In this document: in pieces, positions 24,650-32,792 of the stretch | Numbering within the stretch: the stretch's first letter is position 1 | How the letters are laid out: each line of letters opens with the position of its first letter | NCBI RefSeq assembly: GCF_026000775.1 | Contig: NZ_AP026830.1 | Coordinates: 1,387,056-1,451,055 of the forward strand | DNA length: 64,000 nt | Direction: 5' to 3' | DNA from: Vulcanisaeta souniana JCM 11219 | Lineage (GTDB): Archaea > Thermoproteota > Thermoprotei > Thermoproteales > Thermocladiaceae | The notes under the pieces: model-generated | What the model was told of the DNA's origin: nothing | Databases searched by the model: none | What the model saw: the letters and a program-made list of their open reading frames with translations, nothing else | Made by a program: the position numbers and the translations under genes

Positions 24650-25717
24650 ATGTATAGGGTCCTGGATCTAACGAGGCTATACCCAGGTGGCGTGGCAACT
24701 AGGTTGTTGGCTGACCTTGGTTTTGATGTTATTAAGGTCGAGGACACCGAGGTCGGTGATTACCTCAGGGAGATCTCACCAAGGCTCTTTGATTGGTTGA
24801 ATGCTGGGAAGAGGAGCCTGGCAATTAACCTAAAGGATCCTAGGGGTAGGGAGGTTTTCTATAGATTAGTGAGGAAGAGCCATGTAGTGATTGAGGGGTT
24901 CAGGCCTGGCGTGGCGGAGAGGCTGGGTATTGATTATGAAACGCTTAGGGGCGTAAATAAGGGGATTGTTTATTGCTCAATAAATGGGTACGGTAACTCC
25001 GGGCCATACTCTGGGCTTTCAAATCATGACATTAACTGTGTTGGCGTGGCTGGTCTGTTGGACCCGAGCCTATTCAGTGATGGTGAACCTAGGCTGCTGA
25101 CTGCACAGGTGGCTGACGTGGGCTCCGCCCTACTGTGCGTCATAGGTGTTCTAGGCCTGCTGCTTAATGGCATCGGCGGCAGGATAGAGACCTCGATGTT
25201 GGAGGCGGCCCTGCTCTTTAATACCCTGAACATTGCCATGGCCTATGAAGGTAAGGAACCAACCCTAACGGGTAAGTACCCATTCTACAACGTTTATAGG
25301 TGTAGGGATGGTTACATAACCATTGGCGCCATAGAGAATAGGTTCTGGAGCAACCTATGCAGGGCGTTAAATCGTGAGGACTTAATCCATAGGCAATTCG
25401 ATAAGGAGGCAATTAATGAAGTCAACAAGGAACTTGCTAAGCATAGTGTAAATGAGGCCTTAAAAGTTCTCTGGGATCACGATGTACCAGCAGCCCCTCT
25501 GAATACAATAATGGGTCTCGAGAACGACCCCCAATTAACAAGCAGGGGCTTTAGCAGGGAAGGTTTCCTCAATCCACTAATGGTTAATGGAAGCAGGTTA
25601 ATGAGGCGGGGTAAGCCACCGAGGAGGGGTGAGGACACTGTGAAGATCCTAATGGAGCTTGGTTTAACGATTGATGAGGTGAATGAACTGGTTAGGTTGG
25701 GTATTGTTGCGAAGTGA
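24650..25717 (+). CDS. CaiB/BaiF family III CoA transferase
   Basis: 355 residues. Landmarks: the N-terminal VLDLTRLYPGGVATRLLADLGFDVIKVED, then DWLNAGKRSLAINLKDPRGRE, IEGFRPGVAERLGIDYETL, INGYGNSGPYSGLSNHDINCVG with the catalytic Asp, and the C-terminal ALLFNTLNI and PFYNVYRCRDGYITIGAIE. These define family III CoA transferases, which include alpha-methylacyl-CoA racemase and formyl- or succinyl-CoA transferases. The substrate is not shown by the sequence. It lies next to the thioesterase and is convergent with the mqn genes (8-base gap). Confidence 0.9.
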   Translation: MYRVLDLTRLYPGGVATRLLADLGFDVIKVEDTEVGDYLREISPRLFDWLNAGKRSLAINLKDPRGREVFYRLVRKSHVVIEGFRPGVAERLGIDYETLRGVNKGIVYCSINGYGNSGPYSGLSNHDINCVGVAGLLDPSLFSDGEPRLLTAQVADVGSALLCVIGVLGLLLNGIGGRIETSMLEAALLFNTLNIAMAYEGKEPTLTGKYPFYNVYRCRDGYITIGAIENRFWSNLCRALNREDLIHRQFDKEAINEVNKELAKHSVNEALKVLWDHDVPAAPLNTIMGLENDPQLTSRGFSREGFLNPLMVNGSRLMRRGKPPRRGEDTVKILMELGLTIDEVNELVRLGIVAK

Positions 25718-25724
25718 CCTTACC

Positions 25725-26564
25725 CTAAATAAAAACTAATTGATGCTCGGGTAATAATCCCCTTTCTCGCCCCATTTCAAGTAAAACCCTGATTGATTTC
25801 TCGCCATCGGCGCCCATGTCTACCGTGTATTCATTGACGTACATCCTGACGAATCTATCAGTATCATTGATGCTCAATCCCCTTGAGAACTCCGCGGCAT
25901 GCCTCAAGGCCTCATCCTTATGACCCATTGCATACCTAAGGGATTCCAGTAATGCTTCCTTGACCGCCCTAGCCATGTCAATGCCCAGGGACACCCTAAC
26001 AACGTCTAGCCCCAGGGGTGTTGGTAATTTTGTTTCCTCGTACCACCACTCACCTAGGTCAATTATTTTCCTGAGCCCATATCTCTCATAGGTTATTTGA
26101 CCCTCGTGTATTAGGGCACCGGCGTCAACAGCCCCTGCCCTTACGGCATCCATTATTTTATCGAAGGGTATTTCCACGGTTTTGGCGTTAGGCATTGCCA
26201 GCCTAACCAGTAGTGTCGCCGTGGTGTAGGTGCCAGGTACAGCCACTAATTCGGGCTTCGTGGTATTGCCCACCACCACCGGACCGTACCTAAGTCCCAT
26301 TGATGCACCAACCCTTAGTATGAAGTATTTGCTGCCTATGTAGGCCATGGCGTGGGTGCTCACTGCCGTGATATCGATCCTACCGTGAATGGCCAACTTA
26401 TTCAGTGTCTCAATATCCACCAGGAACTCCCTAATGGTAAATGGCGCCTTCACCAAGCCCTTCTTTAGGGCGTAGAACATGAAGGCATCGTCTGGGTCGG
26501 GACTGTGTCCAGTCAGTAACTCCATTAAGGTGTCAAGGCATTCAATGGTATTAAGTTTTACCAT
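25725..26564 (-). CDS. mqnD: 1,4-dihydroxy-6-naphthoate synthase
   Basis: Last of three minus-strand menaquinone genes. 279 residues, with the N-terminal SPDPDDAFMFYALKKG of MqnD, the TAVSTHAMAYI segment, VAVPGTYTTATLLVRL and DAGALIHEGQITYERYGL, all typical of this periplasmic-binding-fold enzyme. It cleaves the cyclic product made by MqnC. The gene follows mqnA by 7 bases. Confidence 0.9.
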   Translation of the reverse strand: MVKLNTIECLDTLMELLTGHSPDPDDAFMFYALKKGLVKAPFTIREFLVDIETLNKLAIHGRIDITAVSTHAMAYIGSKYFILRVGASMGLRYGPVVVGNTTKPELVAVPGTYTTATLLVRLAMPNAKTVEIPFDKIMDAVRAGAVDAGALIHEGQITYERYGLRKIIDLGEWWYEETKLPTPLGLDVVRVSLGIDMARAVKEALLESLRYAMGHKDEALRHAAEFSRGLSINDTDRFVRMYVNEYTVDMGADGEKSIRVLLEMGRERGLLPEHQLVFI

Positions 26565-26571
26565 GAAGGAC

Positions 26572-27303
26572 TCAATTAATAGTTAGGTACCGCAGGCAAT
26601 TGTTTATGTTGAATAACCTAAGTTCCTCATTAATACCCGAAATAACCCTATCATCAACCCTATACCTAATGGCACTGAAGTACTGCCTAATCAACTCCCT
26701 GGATACACCAAGCCTATTTGCCGTATACTGAATTACGGAACCCGGGTCTTTCTCAAATGCAGTAAGTGAATCCTCGATACCGTTAATCACTCGATCTAAG
26801 TCCTGCTCCCTGTAATTCCTGGTTACAACCATCACCGCATAAACCAGGGGCAAACCAACCCTCTCCCTCCATAATTCGCCAACATCAGCCACGTGTTGAT
26901 AACCAGCGTCAACCATCCTCAATGCGTCATCTCCAATAACCAACACGGCGCCAAACCTTTTCAGTGCTGTGTATGGATCATCGACTACCTCGAAATTTAT
27001 ACCCAGTAGTTTCTTCAGGGCCATGGCATTAACGCTTGTGTCGCTAACAGCGGCGTAACCAGTTCCCGAACCCCTGAACAGCCTTGCCGATATCACGGGC
27101 CCATCGCTGAATATCGCAAACCTAGGAACCACATAAAGTAAGTCGCAGTTTTGTGCAGTGTAGGTCAATGGCGTGAAGCCTACGCTGGCCCTACCCTCTA
27201 GAAGTAGTTTTATCGACTCATTATTACTGGCCCATATTGGGTTAAGCCCCGAGTGGTAGAACAGCGGGTCCGAGTGGGCATACCTCAGCCTGACAATACT
27301 CAT
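26572..27303 (-). CDS. mqnA: Chorismate dehydratase
   Basis: 243 residues. First committed step of the futalosine route: removes water from chorismate to give 3-enolpyruvyl-benzoate. Marks of the family: an N-terminal RLRYAHSDPLFYHSG, ASVGFTPLTY near residue 40 and GDDALRM near residue 122, with the YAAVSDTS segment between. It is shorter than many bacterial forms (about 270-280). It follows mqnE by 6 bases and precedes mqnD by 7 bases, so mqnE-mqnA-mqnD form an operon. Confidence 0.85.
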   Translation of the reverse strand: MSIVRLRYAHSDPLFYHSGLNPIWASNNESIKLLLEGRASVGFTPLTYTAQNCDLLYVVPRFAIFSDGPVISARLFRGSGTGYAAVSDTSVNAMALKKLLGINFEVVDDPYTALKRFGAVLVIGDDALRMVDAGYQHVADVGELWRERVGLPLVYAVMVVTRNYREQDLDRVINGIEDSLTAFEKDPGSVIQYTANRLGVSRELIRQYFSAIRYRVDDRVISGINEELRLFNINNCLRYLTIN

Positions 27304-27309
27304 TATTTA

Positions 27310-28419
27310 TCACCTAAACTGGTCAGGCGCTTTGATGAACACCTCGGTTATTACCCTGTGGAATGTGTCCCTTAGGAACAACCTAAGGCCCGCCTCATGG
27401 GCTATGTGGGCTAATTCACCGAGTGTTACTGATTCCCCGGAACCTGCCTGCCTAAGTACCTGTTCATTAACCATGGTACCCACAAGGTCATTAGCCCCAG
27501 CCATTAGTAATGTGGACGCCAACCTCTTTCCAGTGGAGATCCAGTAGGCGCCTATTCTCCTTATTGAGTCCCCAAGTATTAACCTGGAGATCGCCGTGAC
27601 CTTCACGTCATACTCCGTAGGGGCAGGCCCCTTGACTGACCCATCCCTAAACAGCCTAGTGTTCCAGGGAACAAACTTTATCGGTATGAACATTAGGATA
27701 CCGTGAGTCCTTTCCTGAACCTCCCTAATTGCAAAGACGTGCTCAATGATGTGGCTTGGCCTCTCTACATGCCCATAAAGCATCGTGGCATTAGTCATGA
27801 GCCCAACCCCGTGGGCCTCCTCCTGAACCCTAAGCCAAGTCTCGGCGTTGAATTTATAGGGTGTTATCAACCTCCTAACCTCCTCATTCAGTATCTCTGC
27901 GCCACCACCGCTAAGGGTGTCCAGCCCAGCAGTCCTGAACCTCTCAAGGACTTCCCTCGTACTCATCCTCCAGACCCTGGCATAGAAGTCTATTTCCGCA
28001 GCCGTGGGCCCCTTAATAACCACCTCAGGAGCCGCCTTCTTCACAGACCTGAAAACATCCTCAAAGTACTCAATGCCTAGGTCTGGGTTGAAACCACCAT
28101 TTATGTGTAGCTCAGTAACACCGAAACGCGCCCTGGCCTCCAGCACGCCCTTTGTTATCTCATCAGGAGTTCTAACGTAGGCCTCCGGGTGGCCCTTGGG
28201 CCTGTAGAAGGCGCATATTGGGCATTGCGCCACACAGACGTTTGAGTAGTTAATTACTACGTTATTAACCACAGTGGCCGTGTTGCCGGTTACCTTCCGT
28301 GTTAACTCATTCGCCACCTGGGCTAGGACCTTGAAATCACACTCCCTCATTAACTCCTCCGCATCGGCCTTGGTAATGCCATTGAGGATCGCATTACGTA
28401 CATCATCTATTGTACACAT
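27310..28419 (-). CDS. mqnE: Aminofutalosine synthase, radical SAM
   Basis: 369 residues. The radical SAM cluster CVAQCPICAF (C-x3-C-x2-C) is near residue 72. The MqnE pattern rather than MqnC is shown by TELHINGGFNPDL, VIKGPTAAEIDF, GLDTLSGGGAEIL and ILMFIPIKFVPWNT. The reaction joins 3-enolpyruvyl-benzoate to S-adenosylmethionine to make aminofutalosine. First gene of the minus-strand operon, divergent from mqnC across 94 bases that hold both promoters and a palindrome. A TATA-like CTTTTTAAGT lies about 28 bases upstream. Confidence 0.9.
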   Translation of the reverse strand: MCTIDDVRNAILNGITKADAEELMRECDFKVLAQVANELTRKVTGNTATVVNNVVINYSNVCVAQCPICAFYRPKGHPEAYVRTPDEITKGVLEARARFGVTELHINGGFNPDLGIEYFEDVFRSVKKAAPEVVIKGPTAAEIDFYARVWRMSTREVLERFRTAGLDTLSGGGAEILNEEVRRLITPYKFNAETWLRVQEEAHGVGLMTNATMLYGHVERPSHIIEHVFAIREVQERTHGILMFIPIKFVPWNTRLFRDGSVKGPAPTEYDVKVTAISRLILGDSIRRIGAYWISTGKRLASTLLMAGANDLVGTMVNEQVLRQAGSGESVTLGELAHIAHEAGLRLFLRDTFHRVITEVFIKAPDQFR

Positions 28420-28461
28420 AATGGTGCATTGAGCCCCGCGCCGCTTTTTAAGTATTGATTG

Positions 28462-28483
28462 CTATTTGCCAAATAGGCAATAG
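28462..28483. promoter_or_regulatory. Palindrome between divergent mqnE and mqnC promoters
   Basis: CTATTTGCC (28462-28470), spacer AAATA, and GGCAATAG (28476-28483) form a near-perfect inverted repeat whose core is TTGCC-N5-GGCAA. It lies 9-18 bases from the mqnE TATA box (28444-28453) and abuts the mqnC TATA box (GTTTAAATAA, from 28483). A dimeric regulator bound here would control both. Confidence 0.55.
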
Positions 28484-28492
28484 TTTAAATAA
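28483..28492 (+). promoter_or_regulatory. TATA box of mqnC
   Basis: GTTTAAATAA lies about 26 bases before ATG 28514, the leaderless spacing. Confidence 0.5.
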
Positions 28493-28513
28493 TCACAGGG
28501 AGACAGTAACGAT

Positions 28514-29602
28514 ATGCCCCAGGCCTGGGGCCCTATTGTGGAGAGGGCGATTTACGAGGATCGATTAAGCCCACGCGACATTGAAGAATTATTCAGAGCT
28601 GACCTCTGGGAACTCGGCGCCGCAGCCGAGTATTTAACAAGGAAGTACTTCGGTAACGTCATCACCTTCATACCAAACATGATCCTTAACTACACAAATG
28701 TGTGCACAATAGCCTGCAGGTTCTGCGCCTTCTATAGACCGCCCAACCATCCCGAGGCCTATACGTTGAGTGTTGAGGAGGCCATACGCAGAATCATGAA
28801 CATGAACAACAGACTCGGCATTAAGCAGGTACTGATTCAGGGAGGAATAAACCCTGAACTTAGTATTGAGTATTACGAGGAATTATTCAAGGCCTTGAAG
28901 GCTAAACTTCCTCACGTGGCCATTCACGGATTGAGCCCAATAGAGGTTGATTACCTGGCCAGGAAGCACAGGATGAGTTATGGCGAGGTTCTCGACAGGC
29001 TCAGGGGCGCCGGCATGGACACACTGGCTGGAGGAGGTGGCGAGATACTGGTTGATAGGGTGAGGAAGGTCATTGCGCCACACAAGATAGACACAGACAC
29101 CTGGCTCAACATAATGGAGACCGCCCATAAAATGGGCATAATGAGCAACGCAACCATGATGTATGGCCACGTGGAGACAATGAGCGACTGGGCTGAGCAC
29201 CTATACAGGATAATTGAGCTTCAGAGGAGGACCCACGGATTCCTATCATTCACCGCCTGGAACTTTGAACCGGGCAATAGCGAGTTGACTAGGGATGTCC
29301 CGTACCCACTGACCTCGGCTACGCTTTTGAGGGTCGTTGCCGTGGCCCGATTAGTCTTTAAGAATGAATTGCCCAACATACAGTCAAGTTGGTTGACGAA
29401 TGGGTTAGAGGTTGCGCAGCTGGCCCTTAAGTTCGGCGCCAATGACTTCGGCGGCACACTCTATGAGGAGAGGGTTATACCAGCCACAGGGCTTAAGATG
29501 CCCGTACTGACTAGGGATGCGGTAATTGATTTAATCAAGGGCCTAGGGTTAATACCTGCCGAGAGAGATAATTGGTACAAGGTGATCAAGGTATATAACT
29601 AA
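28514..29602 (+). CDS. mqnC: Cyclic dehypoxanthinyl futalosine synthase, radical SAM
   Basis: 362 residues. Radical SAM motif CTIACRFCAF (C-x3-C-x2-C) near residue 64. Distinguished from MqnE by QVLIQGGINPEL, AIHGLSPIEVDYL, LAGGGGEIL and SFTAWNFEPGNSEL. It cyclises dehypoxanthine futalosine to the precursor cut by MqnD. It is divergent from mqnE. No mqnB (futalosine hydrolase) is seen in this window. Confidence 0.92.
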   Translation: MPQAWGPIVERAIYEDRLSPRDIEELFRADLWELGAAAEYLTRKYFGNVITFIPNMILNYTNVCTIACRFCAFYRPPNHPEAYTLSVEEAIRRIMNMNNRLGIKQVLIQGGINPELSIEYYEELFKALKAKLPHVAIHGLSPIEVDYLARKHRMSYGEVLDRLRGAGMDTLAGGGGEILVDRVRKVIAPHKIDTDTWLNIMETAHKMGIMSNATMMYGHVETMSDWAEHLYRIIELQRRTHGFLSFTAWNFEPGNSELTRDVPYPLTSATLLRVVAVARLVFKNELPNIQSSWLTNGLEVAQLALKFGANDFGGTLYEERVIPATGLKMPVLTRDAVIDLIKGLGLIPAERDNWYKVIKVYN

Positions 29603-29620
29603 GTACCGCCTAGGTGGCTC

Positions 29621-29968
29621 ATGGACTTGATCCATATTAATGCCATGTATGAGCACGGGGATGAACCCGTACCAGTCAAACCAACTTGTTGATCCAGGGG
29701 CCATGTACACGGTTTAAGGAGAGACGTTCAGGAGCACCTTGGGATTAAGCCCATGGAGGGAGACGGAGTTTGTCCTTACTAACTGCGCAGTAATTAAGCG
29801 GTGGGACCCGGGGGACTGTGAATGAGTTAAGGGGCTATGGCGAGAGACCCGTGCTTGGTGATACGGAGGATGAGAACTTTCTCGGTACAACCATGCTAGG
29901 GATATTCGGATTAGTCTTAGACCTACCCAGGAGGGAATTACACCCAGCCAGGATGTTAATGAAGTAAG
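29621..29968 (+). pseudogene. Decayed retropepsin-like aspartyl protease
   Basis: Pieces in different frames reassemble the fold: MDLIHINA; then MNPYQSNQLVDPGAMYTV, where DPG stands for the active-site DTG; then LRRDVQEHLGIKPME; then RETEFVLTNCAVIKRWD; and finally GERPVLGDTEDENFLGTTM with FGLVLDLPRRELHPARMLM. At least three frame changes and two stops are needed. Motif order matches the intact gene at 20648. The gene is dead. Confidence 0.7.
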
Positions 29969-29996
29969 AAGCTTAATTTTGTATTACTGATGTGCG

Positions 29997-30285
29997 GTGG
30001 AGCTGAAGGAGACCATGGACAGGTACTCCAGCACCATTAATTTGGAGTGAGGGGATTAGGAATTTCATCATTAAGCGGATTACTGAGCTTCGACAGGAGG
30101 AGGCAATGCCGGAACCTGAGGGGCGGTATATGCGTTATGCCTTTACAATCGCAGTACGTGCTGGCATTACCACGTATGACTCCATATACATAGCCCAGGC
30201 ATTGAGGAGAAGAATCCTATTAACGAGTGATAAGGAGCGAACTAATACGGTTAAGGGATTGGGTATTCCCATAATCCTCATGTGA
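29997..30285 (+). pseudogene. vapBC toxin-antitoxin remnant
   Basis: The first part reads VELKETMDRYSSTIN and, one frame over, WSEGIRNFIIKRITELRQEE, which is a VapB antitoxin body. It runs straight into the C-terminal part of a PIN-domain toxin, AVRAGITTYDSIYIAQALRRR then ILLTSDKERTNTVKGLGIPI, with the late Asp of the PIN site. The start of the toxin is missing, so a deletion fused the two genes. Confidence 0.65.
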
Positions 30286-30362
30286 ACGCCCCTAACTAGT
30301 TATTTTGGATAGCCACTGTGCAACAAACTTAATTAATTAGTGCCTATGCCCTGGGTCTTGTC

Positions 30363-30704
30363 ATGTGGAAGAGAGTATCCATACTGGTTAAGGTCTTTGA
30401 AAGGAGGAACTCCGTGATTACCTGGGTCGATAATAAGCCAATACTCGTGGTTAAGTACGGCGATAATTACTACGGAATGCTCGCAATATGCGCCCACATG
30501 GGCTGTGCATTATTAACTGACACCAATGGTTACGTAGCCACGTGCCCAGCGCATTTGGCTAAGTATGATGTTAGGACCGGCGAGATGATCGAGAAACCGC
30601 AGGTTAGGCCTGATGTGAAGTGTGAGTATGCCGATGTGAAGGCGCCATTACCAACGTATAAGGTTAGGGTTACTCAGGATGGATTTCTCGAGATCGATGT
30701 TTAA
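30363..30704 (+). CDS. Rieske [2Fe-2S] ferredoxin-like protein
   Basis: 113 residues. Cluster ligands: C43-x-H45 in CAHMGC and C61-x2-H64 in CPAHLAKYD, with the usual spacing. No signal peptide or membrane anchor, so it should be a soluble cytoplasmic carrier of the Rieske-ferredoxin type, not a bc1 subunit. The end VTQDGFLEIDV completes the beta fold. It lies between two toxin-antitoxin remnants and has no redox partner next to it; the preceding region is AT-rich and may hold its promoter. Confidence 0.9.
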   Translation: MWKRVSILVKVFERRNSVITWVDNKPILVVKYGDNYYGMLAICAHMGCALLTDTNGYVATCPAHLAKYDVRTGEMIEKPQVRPDVKCEYADVKAPLPTYKVRVTQDGFLEIDV

Positions 30705-30734
30705 GAATTGATACTAAAAATTAAAATAAAAAGT

Positions 30735-31129
30735 TCATTTGGGTAATGTAGCAATACCCACTTTCTTAACTACCCTGGCTAGTTTAGTATTGAAGGTAGC
30801 AAATGGCCTATTTTCAGCAAGCGCATGTGCCAGTATTACCATGTCATTGTAATTCTTAATGCCCACTGTACGCATTAAATTAATTGCATTAGTACTTTAT
30901 CACCACATTCACAGGGTATTTCAGCCTTATCATTGATTATGTATTGTATTGCGTAATCAATGCGATCCTCAAACCCATGCCCTCTAAAAAGCCAAATAAG
31001 CTCATGGATAACAATAGGTGGTATAAGCCATTTTCTAACGAATTCATAAGCACGCTAGCCTCATTATGGGGATTCAGAATCAGTGAATAAGTCGAAAATT
31101 ATGACATTGGTATCAATTATCGCTTCCAT
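30735..31129 (-). pseudogene. PIN-domain toxin (VapC), frameshifted
   Basis: From ATG 31129, MEAIIDTNVIIFDLFTDSE carries the first PIN aspartate and ends at a stop. Shifted frames continue NEASVLMNSLE, KWLIPPIVIHELIWLFRGHG (the conserved E of PIN proteins), then IDYAIQYIINDKAEIP, and, in another frame, VGIKNYNDMVILAHALAENR and FNTKLARVVKKVGI. At least three indels are needed. The start overlaps the 3' end of the intact antitoxin gene by 17 bases. Confidence 0.7.
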
Positions 31130-31346
31130 TATTTAATACGCCTCTTTCAATACCAGCTTCAATGTCCTCAAGCGTTAACTTCCTACCAAATGTAAGTCTC
31201 TTTCTATTATCTGATAACTTCCTAAATACGATCTTATCGTCCTCAACATAAACAATTAATACATTACCTTCCTTAATCCCAAGTCTCTCCCTAATACCAG
31301 CGGGTATCGTGATCTGGTAATGCCTAGTAACCTTAACCTTCTCCAT
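31113..31346 (-). CDS. AbrB/MazE-type antitoxin (VapB)
   Basis: 77 residues. The swapped-hairpin DNA-binding domain is complete: KVTRHYQITIPAGIRERLGIKEGNVLIVYVEDDKIVF, followed by a C-terminal tail that would bind the toxin (RKLTLEDIEAGIERG). Reads as an intact partner of the broken PIN toxin downstream, so it no longer has a functional cognate toxin here. Confidence 0.85.
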   Translation of the reverse strand: MEKVKVTRHYQITIPAGIRERLGIKEGNVLIVYVEDDKIVFRKLSDNRKRLTFGRKLTLEDIEAGIERGVLNNGSDN

Positions 31347-31382
31347 ACTACTATATAATTTACTAAATCATTTTAAGTTTTA

Positions 31383-32792
31383 CTACCGAGATCCCATTGA
31401 GCCGGTAAAGAACATGTTGCTCTTTGTATTCAATACTCCCTTACTATCCAATGCAGCCTTTATTATTCGCAATATGTTAAGTGCGTTGCCAAGTTCATGA
31501 CCTAACCATCTAGACCTCACAATACCAACGCCATGGTGATGACTTATGGATCCGCCATTCCTTAATGTAACCTCCATGGCCCTACTCCATAACTCCCAGT
31601 AGGTATTTACACCCGGCTTGAATAGTACTGTGAAGTATATGCACGCGCCATTGATGTAGAGGTGTGATATGTGGGCCATGACACCCACAACACCATTAAC
31701 CTTAAGCAGGGATTCCCTGAAGTCCCTATACAATTGATTAATCTTGGACCAGGTGGTTGAGATCTCTATTGTGTCAAACCACAGACCGTACTTCTTAACC
31801 ATCTCTATCTCCTCCTCAACATTAAACCTAGTCCTTAACCAATCCTCGAAGTACCTACTCCCCACGTATTCTCCACCATGGCTCCTAATAATCTCATCAG
31901 CCCTCCTCCACAGTGATTGCACTAAATCGTCATAATAACCCTCAAAGCTAATTATCAGTAATGGTTCGTTAGCACTAAACCTAAGCGCTGCCTCATTACC
32001 ATCATATAACCTGGCAATGACAGGAATTATCCTCTTAATCATTAATTCCCTAAGGGCCTCCACGCCCTGCTCAAGGGTTTTAAATGAGTATGCGCCGTAT
32101 ATTGTGGATGTTGGTAATGACACAATCCTAAGCACAGCCTTTGTGATTACGCCTAGCATACCCTCCGAGCCTATGAATAGGTACTTCAGTGACGGGCCTG
32201 TGGATGCCCGGGGAGCATTATTGTTCCTTAGCCAGGTAATGTTGCCGTTGGGTAGGACGACCTCCATGTTTATTACCATGTCCTCTATATTACCGTATAA
32301 CGTACTATACTGACCCGAGCTCATTGTCGCTATTAAGCCGCCAATCGTCGCGTAATTGAACGACTGCGGAATATGCCTGAGGCTGTAACCCACCCCGTTT
32401 AGTTTATTCTCGACGTCCCTCAATTTAGCGCCTGCCTCAACGGTTACCAGCGAATCATAGGTGTTAATGTCTATTATCCTATTCAGCCTAGTCATGTCTA
32501 TGATTATTGATCCAGCCCCGTAGGATGCACCCGTGACGCTTGAGCCACCTCCATAAACGACCACGGGTACTGCATCACCGCTTTCATTGATTACCCTAAG
32601 GGTTAATGAAATGTCATCTACGCTCTCGGGGATGATGACAGCCAGGGGCTTCTGTAATTCCTCATTAAGCACCTGCTCACGCATTATCAACAACGGCCAA
32701 AAATCCCTGGAATACCTCCCCAGTACCTCGTCGCTTGTTATTACCTTGCCACTACCCAACGCGTTAATTAACCTGTTAATTACGCCCTGCAT
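31383..32792 (-). CDS. FAD-linked oxidase, AGPS/GlcD-like
   Basis: 469 residues of the vanillyl-alcohol-oxidase (PCMH) flavoprotein fold. The FAD domain shows VVYGGGSSVTGAS and IGGLIATMSSGQYSTLYG; the C-terminal domain contains GGSISHHHGVG, the histidine motif of alkyl-dihydroxyacetonephosphate synthase, plus a C-terminal LDSKGVLNTKS. Archaea do not use AGPS for their ethers, so this may act on a glycerol-derived or 2-hydroxyacid compound, possibly in ether-lipid breakdown. Last gene of the overlapping operon 38572-31383; its start overlaps the kinase gene by 13 bases. Confidence 0.8.
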   Translation of the reverse strand: MQGVINRLINALGSGKVITSDEVLGRYSRDFWPLLIMREQVLNEELQKPLAVIIPESVDDISLTLRVINESGDAVPVVVYGGGSSVTGASYGAGSIIIDMTRLNRIIDINTYDSLVTVEAGAKLRDVENKLNGVGYSLRHIPQSFNYATIGGLIATMSSGQYSTLYGNIEDMVINMEVVLPNGNITWLRNNNAPRASTGPSLKYLFIGSEGMLGVITKAVLRIVSLPTSTIYGAYSFKTLEQGVEALRELMIKRIIPVIARLYDGNEAALRFSANEPLLIISFEGYYDDLVQSLWRRADEIIRSHGGEYVGSRYFEDWLRTRFNVEEEIEMVKKYGLWFDTIEISTTWSKINQLYRDFRESLLKVNGVVGVMAHISHLYINGACIYFTVLFKPGVNTYWELWSRAMEVTLRNGGSISHHHGVGIVRSRWLGHELGNALNILRIIKAALDSKGVLNTKSNMFFTGSMGSR

